From NCBI RefSeq assembly GCF_900103085.1, contig NZ_FMWR01000007.1, positions 124,001 through 188,000 of the forward strand: 64,000 nt of DNA. Reading direction: 5' to 3'. This DNA is from Gilliamella mensalis (lineage in GTDB: Bacteria; Pseudomonadota; Gammaproteobacteria; Enterobacterales; Orbaceae). The first letter of the stretch is position 1. Every line of letters starts with the position of its first letter. Shown one piece after another: positions 60,201 through 64,000 of the stretch. The notes under the pieces were generated by a model. It saw only the letters and a program-made list of their open reading frames with translations, was not told the origin of the DNA and ran no database searches. The position numbers and the translations under genes were made by a program.

Positions 60201-60325
60201 CCGGTCAGACAAAGAAAGGATTTTTGGTGAATGAATTAACGCCACATTTAGGTGATGCCAATTCACAAACACCAGAGTACAAATCATTTTTAGTCAATAT
60301 TGAAAAAGTGACCAGTGCGGCATAA
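57257..60325 (+). CDS. fdoG: Formate dehydrogenase, catalytic alpha subunit (Cys form)
   Basis: This 1022-residue periplasmic molybdopterin oxidoreductase oxidises formate. A Tat signal with RRQFFK at 5-10 precedes the mature part. The [4Fe-4S] ligands are C50, C53, C57 and C92 (CTYCSVGC and GSLCPKG). The active-site residue is C196 in QARVCHGPS; the E. coli FdoG and FdnG enzymes have selenocysteine at this position. The codon is TGT (57842-57844), not TGA. It heads fdoGHI-fdhE. AAGGGGT precedes the ATG. Confidence 0.93.
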   Translation: MRFNRRQFFKICAGGMAGTTVATLGFSPNVALAQTRQFKLLKSKETRNNCTYCSVGCGMLLYSRGDGAKNAESSIFHIEGDPDHPVSRGSLCPKGAGVLDYIKSEQRVKSPEYRAPGSDKWQQISWDEAIDRIARLMKADRDKNFIEKNQQGTTVNRWTTTGWLVTSAASNETGWLAFKVARALGMLSLETQARVCHGPSVSSLAATFGRGAMTNNWNDIKNANVVIVMGGNAAEAHPVGFKWAIEAKINNGAELIAIDPRFHRTASVADLYVPIRSGSDIAFLLGIINYLITNNEVNFDYLVTHSNASLIVRDDFNFDEATGLFSGYKVETKQYDQISWAYQKDDNGYALRDKTLSHPRCVWNLLKNHVSRYTPEMVNKVTGSPVDGFLHVCRSLASTKTNDRAATFLYALGWTQHSYGSQIIRTAAMIQLILGNIGVMGGGINALRGHSNIQGLTDVGLLSNRLPAYLDLPKDSQVSLEQYLAEKTPKPLGPQEVNFWANYPKFFVSFMKSMYGDKSTQDNNWGFDWLPKWDETYDVLRFSKMMRDGQANGLICQGFNPLAALPDKNSIRNGLSNLKFLVSIDPMPTETAEFWKNHGESNDVDPSQIQTEVFRLPSNCFAEENGTIVNSSRLLQWHWAAARPPYESLYDPEIIARIFLKIKELYAQEGGAYHEPINNLVWDYQNPEGPAAEELAQDYNGRALADLTDANGNIILKKGQLLSGFAQLKADGTTSSGIWIFCGSWTEQGNQMARRDPSDPSGKGIHAGWAWAWPMNRRVLYNRASADENGNPWDPKRVLVKWNGSSWDGNDVPDFTATLSPSAGAGAFIMNNDGLGGLFCLNRLVDGPFPEHYEPFETPITNNPLHPNQVSSPVARAFKEDLARLGNASEFPYVGTTYSITEHFHFWTQHARLASITQPEQFIELSENLANKKGIKLGDTVKVTSYRGYIKAKAVVTKRLPTLTVDGKEIETIGIPIVWGFTGQTKKGFLVNELTPHLGDANSQTPEYKSFLVNIEKVTSAA

Positions 60326-60340
60326 GGAGGAAGGTAAATT

Positions 60341-61315
60341 ATGTCATTACAAACACAAGATATTATTCGCCGCTCGGGAACCAATTCGTTAACGCCTGCG
60401 CCACGAGCACGCGATTACCAACAAGAAGTGGCTAAATTAATTGATGTAACCACATGTATTGGCTGTAAGGCTTGTCAAGTTGCTTGTAGCGAATGGAATG
60501 ATCTTCGTGCAGAAGTGGGTAATACCGTCGGTGTTTATGATAATCCGGCTGATTTAGAACCCAAAGCATGGACAGTAATGCGCTATTCAGAAGTTGAGGT
60601 TAACGGCAAATTTGAATGGCTGATTCGTAAAGATGGCTGTATGCACTGTTCTGATCCTGGCTGTTTGAAAGCCTGCCCATCAGAAGGGGCTATCATTCAA
60701 TACGCCAATGGTATTGTTGATTTTCAATCGGAACACTGCATTGGTTGTGGTTATTGTGTCGCTGGTTGCCCGTTCAATATTCCTCGAATTAGCAAAGAAG
60801 ATAATCATTCGTACAAATGTACTTTATGTGTGGATCGCGTTGCGGTTGGGCAAGAGCCTGCTTGCGTTAAAACCTGCCCAACTGGTGCTATTCACTTTGG
60901 TACTAAACAAGATATGATTCGTCATGCTGAAAATCGTATTGTAGACTTAAAAAAACGTGGTTTTGAGCATGCCGGTCTTTATGATCCACAAGGTGTTGGT
61001 GGTACTCACGTTATGTATGTTTTACACCATGCTGATCAACCAGAACTGTATCACGGCCTACCAAAAGACCCGCAAATTAGTGAAATCGTCAAATTTTGGA
61101 AGGGTATTTGGAAACCGTTATCCGCAGCTGCATTTGTTGCAACATTTGGAGGTTTGCTTTTCCATTACATGGGCGTTGGTGCAATTGAAGTGGATGAAGA
61201 TGACATTGAAGAAGAAAAAGAAGTCGATAGGCAAACTCGAAAACGTTTAGGCTTACCAGTTTGGGGGCGCCAAAATAGCGCTAATTCATCACAACAGGAG
61301 AATCATCATGAATAA
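60341..61315 (+). CDS. fdoH: Formate dehydrogenase iron-sulfur beta subunit
   Basis: This 324-residue subunit passes electrons from the catalytic subunit to the cytochrome b. Four cysteine groups for [4Fe-4S] clusters are visible: [11 protein letters not shown] near 38-48, [14 protein letters not shown] near 98-111, [12 protein letters not shown] near 131-142 and CTLCVDRV with ACVKTCP near 158-179. A C-terminal membrane helix lies near 255-275 ([21 protein letters not shown]). AGGAGGAAGG precedes the ATG. The tail after the helix is long and acidic. Its end overlaps fdoI by 8 bases. Confidence 0.95.
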   Translation: MSLQTQDIIRRSGTNSLTPAPRARDYQQEVAKLIDVTTCIGCKACQVACSEWNDLRAEVGNTVGVYDNPADLEPKAWTVMRYSEVEVNGKFEWLIRKDGCMHCSDPGCLKACPSEGAIIQYANGIVDFQSEHCIGCGYCVAGCPFNIPRISKEDNHSYKCTLCVDRVAVGQEPACVKTCPTGAIHFGTKQDMIRHAENRIVDLKKRGFEHAGLYDPQGVGGTHVMYVLHHADQPELYHGLPKDPQISEIVKFWKGIWKPLSAAAFVATFGGLLFHYMGVGAIEVDEDDIEEEKEVDRQTRKRLGLPVWGRQNSANSSQQENHHE

Positions 61316-61994
61316 AAAAGGGATGATTTTAAGAACACCACTTATTGTTCGTTTCTGCCACTGGTGTATGGTGTGTCTGTTTATTCTTACTGCACTTTCG
61401 GGTTTATCTCTGTTTTTCCCGTCGATGAAACTGTTTGGTTTAGTCCTTGGTACACCGCAATTAGTGAGAGCATTACATCCAATTATTGGTTGTGTTGTTT
61501 TTGTTTTACTAATGTTTATGTTTTTAAAGCTTGCTCATCATAATATACCTAATAAACAAGATATTGTATGGTTAAAAAACTTTAAAAGCGTCATTATGGG
61601 CAAAGAAGAAGGTATTCCAATTGGTAAGTATAATGTAGGTCAAAAGTTTTTATTCTGGTGCATTATGAGTTTAATTTTTGTATTATGTATCACCGGACTA
61701 ATCATGTGGCGCCGATATATCTCTGATTATTTTCCAGTACAGGTTGTACGTATTGCGATATTCTTTCACTCGCTTGCCGCTATTGCTTTAATTTTACTTG
61801 CCATTGGTCATGCTTATATGGCAATTTGGGTTAAAGGATCAATTAAAGGGATGATAACAGGTTATGTATCACGTGCTTGGGCACGAAAAAATCATTCTGC
61901 TTGGTATGAAGAAGAAATGGAAAAAATTTATCAAAATGAATTAAATGCAAAGGCAAAATCTGAAGTAGAACCTGTTGAGCACAAGCCTGCATAG
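61308..61994 (+). CDS. fdoI: Formate dehydrogenase cytochrome b gamma subunit
   Basis: This 228-residue integral membrane protein has four helices and binds two b hemes; it reduces the quinone pool. Candidate heme histidines are in RFCHWCMV near 18, RALHPIIG near 55, FFHSLAAI near 153 and [17 protein letters not shown] near 169-185. This is the FdnI/FdoI pattern. The start ([16 protein letters not shown]) lies inside the end of fdoH. The C-terminal tail is cytoplasmic and charged. Confidence 0.93.
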   Translation: MNKKGMILRTPLIVRFCHWCMVCLFILTALSGLSLFFPSMKLFGLVLGTPQLVRALHPIIGCVVFVLLMFMFLKLAHHNIPNKQDIVWLKNFKSVIMGKEEGIPIGKYNVGQKFLFWCIMSLIFVLCITGLIMWRRYISDYFPVQVVRIAIFFHSLAAIALILLAIGHAYMAIWVKGSIKGMITGYVSRAWARKNHSAWYEEEMEKIYQNELNAKAKSEVEPVEHKPA

Positions 61995-62022
61995 TCATTC
62001 TTTTATATCGCTAATTGTATTT

Positions 62023-62047
62023 TCCGCTGATAGTCACTATCAGCGGA
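62023..62047 (+). other. Hairpin between fdoI and fdhE
   Basis: TCCGCTGATAGT (62023-62034) pairs perfectly with ACTATCAGCGGA (62036-62047). It has no T-run. It probably lowers or stabilises transcript levels between the structural genes and fdhE. Confidence 0.6.
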
Positions 62048-62104
62048 GTTATCTTAGTAGTAAAAATCAGTGATGAGTGAAATCACAGTCAATGAGCAAT
62101 TATA

Positions 62105-63013
62105 ATGAGTATCAAAATTATCCCTCAAGAGCAACTTGAACAGCAAGCTACAAACTCAGTTATTAGGCAAATTCCATTACTTTTTTATCCATCGCCTAAA
62201 ACGCTTTATATTCATCGAGCAGAGCGTTTAAAAATCCTTGCAAACAATAGCCCAATTAGTTATTATTTGAAATTTTGTGCAATAATCGCCGAAAAACAAG
62301 CGAATTTAATTAAACATAAGCCTATAGATATTGATGTATCGTGTTTATTAACCAGCGAGCATCCACCACTTAGTTTAGATAACTTGCCACTTAAAAATAC
62401 TTGGCAAGATTACTTAACTTCATTATTGGACTCATTTTCTGATGTGAGTCAACAAATTACTTTAGTCATAGAACAGCTTAAAAACAATAGCTCTGTAGAA
62501 TTACAAGATAAAGCATTGCATTTACTTAAAGGAGAATTTGATCAAGTCGATGGCAATGAAACAATATTTATTTGGTCATCATTATCGGTTTATTATTGCC
62601 AACTTGCGAGCCAAATTAAAGGTAAAGCTATCGCTGAAAATACCGATAAACTTTGGTTGTGTCCAGTTTGTAATAGTATGCCTATAGCTAGTGTGATTCA
62701 ATTAGGTAGTCACAATGGTTTGCGCTATTTGCACTGTAGTTTATGTGAAAGTGAATGGTATGTACCTAGAGTTAAATGTACCTGTTGTGATAACATGAAA
62801 GACATACAATATCTTGCACTAGAAAAGGATCTTGCGGCAACAAAAACTGAGTGTTGCAACGCTTGCCACAGTTATCTAAAAATACTCGATCAAGACAAAG
62901 ACCCTCATATTGAAGTCGTCGCTGATGATATTGCCTCATTGATATTAGATATCAAAACAGAAGAAGAAGGTTTTGCAAAAAGTGGTGTAAATCCTTTTAT
63001 ATTTGCTAAATAA
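62105..63013 (+). CDS. fdhE: Formate dehydrogenase accessory protein FdhE
   Basis: This 302-residue cytoplasmic protein is needed for activity of the membrane-bound formate dehydrogenases and is thought to bind iron. The N-terminal half begins IIPQEQLEQQA and has FYPSPKTLYIHRAERLKIL. The C-terminal half carries zinc- or iron-ribbon pairs: CPVCNSMP near 183, CSLCESEW near 204, CTCCDN near 217 and CCNACHSYL near 242. E. coli FdhE has 309 residues and follows fdoI, as here. Confidence 0.93.
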   Translation: MSIKIIPQEQLEQQATNSVIRQIPLLFYPSPKTLYIHRAERLKILANNSPISYYLKFCAIIAEKQANLIKHKPIDIDVSCLLTSEHPPLSLDNLPLKNTWQDYLTSLLDSFSDVSQQITLVIEQLKNNSSVELQDKALHLLKGEFDQVDGNETIFIWSSLSVYYCQLASQIKGKAIAENTDKLWLCPVCNSMPIASVIQLGSHNGLRYLHCSLCESEWYVPRVKCTCCDNMKDIQYLALEKDLAATKTECCNACHSYLKILDQDKDPHIEVVADDIASLILDIKTEEEGFAKSGVNPFIFAK

Positions 63014-63030
63014 AAAAACTTATATACTGG

Positions 63031-63058
63031 TACCTATAAAAATTGAGTTTTATGGGTA
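63031..63058 (+). terminator. Possible terminator after fdhE
   Basis: TACCTATAAAA (63031-63041) pairs with TTTTATGGGTA (63048-63058) with one G-U pair and a six-base loop, 18 bases after the stop. No T-run follows directly. Confidence 0.4.
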
Positions 63059-63212
63059 TTGATTATGAAATTATTTTTTAAATAATTAATTATTTAACTA
63101 ATGTTGTAATGCTAATATTTATTTATATAAGAATTAATTAACAAATACAACTTAACTTTTTAGCTTAATAAAGCTAGAATAGAACCATTGTACTAGTTTG
63201 TGAGTTCGGTTT

Positions 63213-64000
63213 ATGAAGAGCTTTATTTTATTAATAATATTTTTGTTTACACCTTTTTTTAGTTTCGCAACTATAATAAAAAATGTCGCAATTACTGCTA
63301 TTGTTGAACATCCTTCATTAGATCAAATTCGTGATGGTGTTAAAGATGAATTGGCAGAAAATGGCTATAAGTTAAACGAGAATTTAACGGTGCAATATAA
63401 AAGTGCACAAGGAAGCAGTGCTACCGCAGCCCAAATTGCTAGACAATTTGTTGCTGCTAAACCAGATGTCATTGTGGCAATAGCAACACCAAGCGCTCAA
63501 GCAACTGCTGCTGCAACCAAACAAATCCCTGTTGTATTTGCTGGAATTACCGATCCTATCGCGGCTAAATTAGTTAAAAAATGGCAACCTACAGGTACAA
63601 ATATCACCGGTGTTTCTGATTATCAAGAAATAGGGCCACAAATCGATTTTATGAAGAAAATTGTGCCTAATGTTAAATCAATAGGATACATTTATAGCCC
63701 AAGCGAAATTAACTCAACTGTTGTGTTAAAAAATCTGCAACTTCTTTTATCTCAACAAAATATTGCTTTGTTTGCCGTACCAGCCCAACGAACCGCTGAT
63801 ATTTCAACAGCTGTTAATACATTAAAAGGTAAAGTCGATTTAATCTATACAACAACCGATAACAATGTGGTTTCGGCTTATGAGTCATTGGTAAAATTTG
63901 CTAATGAAAATAAAATACCTCTTTTAGCCTCGTTTCCTGATGCAATTGAACGTGGAGCTGTTGCTGCATATGGCATGAGTTACTATGATGTGGGGCGTCA
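63213..64000 (+). CDS. ABC transporter substrate-binding protein, N-terminal part
   Basis: The visible 262 residues begin with a signal peptide (MKSFILLIIFLFTPFFSFA) and continue as a periplasmic binding protein of the ABC_sub_bind family (PF04392-type): VAITAIVEHPSLDQIRDG, QGSSATAAQIARQFVAAKPDVIVAIATPSAQ, PVVFAGITDPIAAKL and LIYTTTDNNVVSAYESL. Members of this family, often annotated as tryptophan or tyrosine uptake proteins, usually have a permease and ATPase encoded next. The gene continues past the window. The ligand cannot be told. Confidence 0.88.
   Translation, partial: MKSFILLIIFLFTPFFSFATIIKNVAITAIVEHPSLDQIRDGVKDELAENGYKLNENLTVQYKSAQGSSATAAQIARQFVAAKPDVIVAIATPSAQATAAATKQIPVVFAGITDPIAAKLVKKWQPTGTNITGVSDYQEIGPQIDFMKKIVPNVKSIGYIYSPSEINSTVVLKNLQLLLSQQNIALFAVPAQRTADISTAVNTLKGKVDLIYTTTDNNVVSAYESLVKFANENKIPLLASFPDAIERGAVAAYGMSYYDVGR

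Overview
The window is an AT-rich chromosomal segment of a gammaproteobacterium. Nearly all housekeeping proteins align end to end with Escherichia coli proteins recalled from memory, and several E. coli gene orders are kept: tyrS-pdxY, rodZ-ispG-hisS-yfgM-bamB-der-yfgJ, dnaA-dnaN-recF-gyrB, rstA-rstB and fdoGHI-fdhE. The low GC content together with enteric-like proteins suggests a relative of Orbaceae (Gilliamella, Frischella, Orbus). That placement is an inference, not a database result. No insertion sequence, CRISPR array, rRNA or tRNA gene was recognised.

Layout. 1-12.4 kb: smrB (cut by the window edge) and nth on the minus strand, then putP, tyrS-pdxY and the rodZ to adk series on the plus strand (cell shape, isoprenoid precursor synthesis, tRNA charging, outer membrane assembly, ribosome maturation, nucleotide balance). 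12.4-15 kb: two copies of a dispersed AT-rich repeat, ybeD, and gss for glutathionylspermidine metabolism. 15.2-33.3 kb: an 18 kb block of twelve co-directional genes. It contains srfA, srfB and srfC, a membrane-anchored protein, a periplasmic von Willebrand A (VWA) protein, an ABC ATPase and FtsX-type permease, an SUMF1-fold protein, two coiled-coil lipoproteins and two tandem membrane-anchored VWA paralogues. The ABC/FtsX/SUMF1/lipoprotein/VWA set resembles the TagQRST-PpkA signalling module of type VI secretion, here fused to srfABC with no kinase or secretion gene nearby. This is the best candidate for an undescribed system. 33.3-34 kb: a gene-poor gap with a 24-codon reading frame ending in a strong hairpin, bracketed by inverted repeat copies.

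34-43.3 kb, minus strand: gyrB, recF, dnaN, dnaA with a perfect DnaA box, then ompA, rdgC and a MipA/OmpV family protein. 43.5-49.3 kb: an unusual convergent cluster. A class-III aminotransferase, a GNAT-type acyltransferase and an arginase-fold protein face two small multidrug-resistance-type transporters, an alpha/beta hydrolase and a HAD phosphatase. It looks like a pathway that builds and exports a small amine-containing compound. 49.4-53.5 kb: rstAB and glnS. 53.5-54.5 kb: a decayed endonuclease V gene and empty DNA. 54.6-63 kb: plsB, then formate dehydrogenase fdoGHI with fdhE, in which the catalytic residue is cysteine instead of selenocysteine. The window ends inside a gene for an ABC transporter substrate-binding protein.
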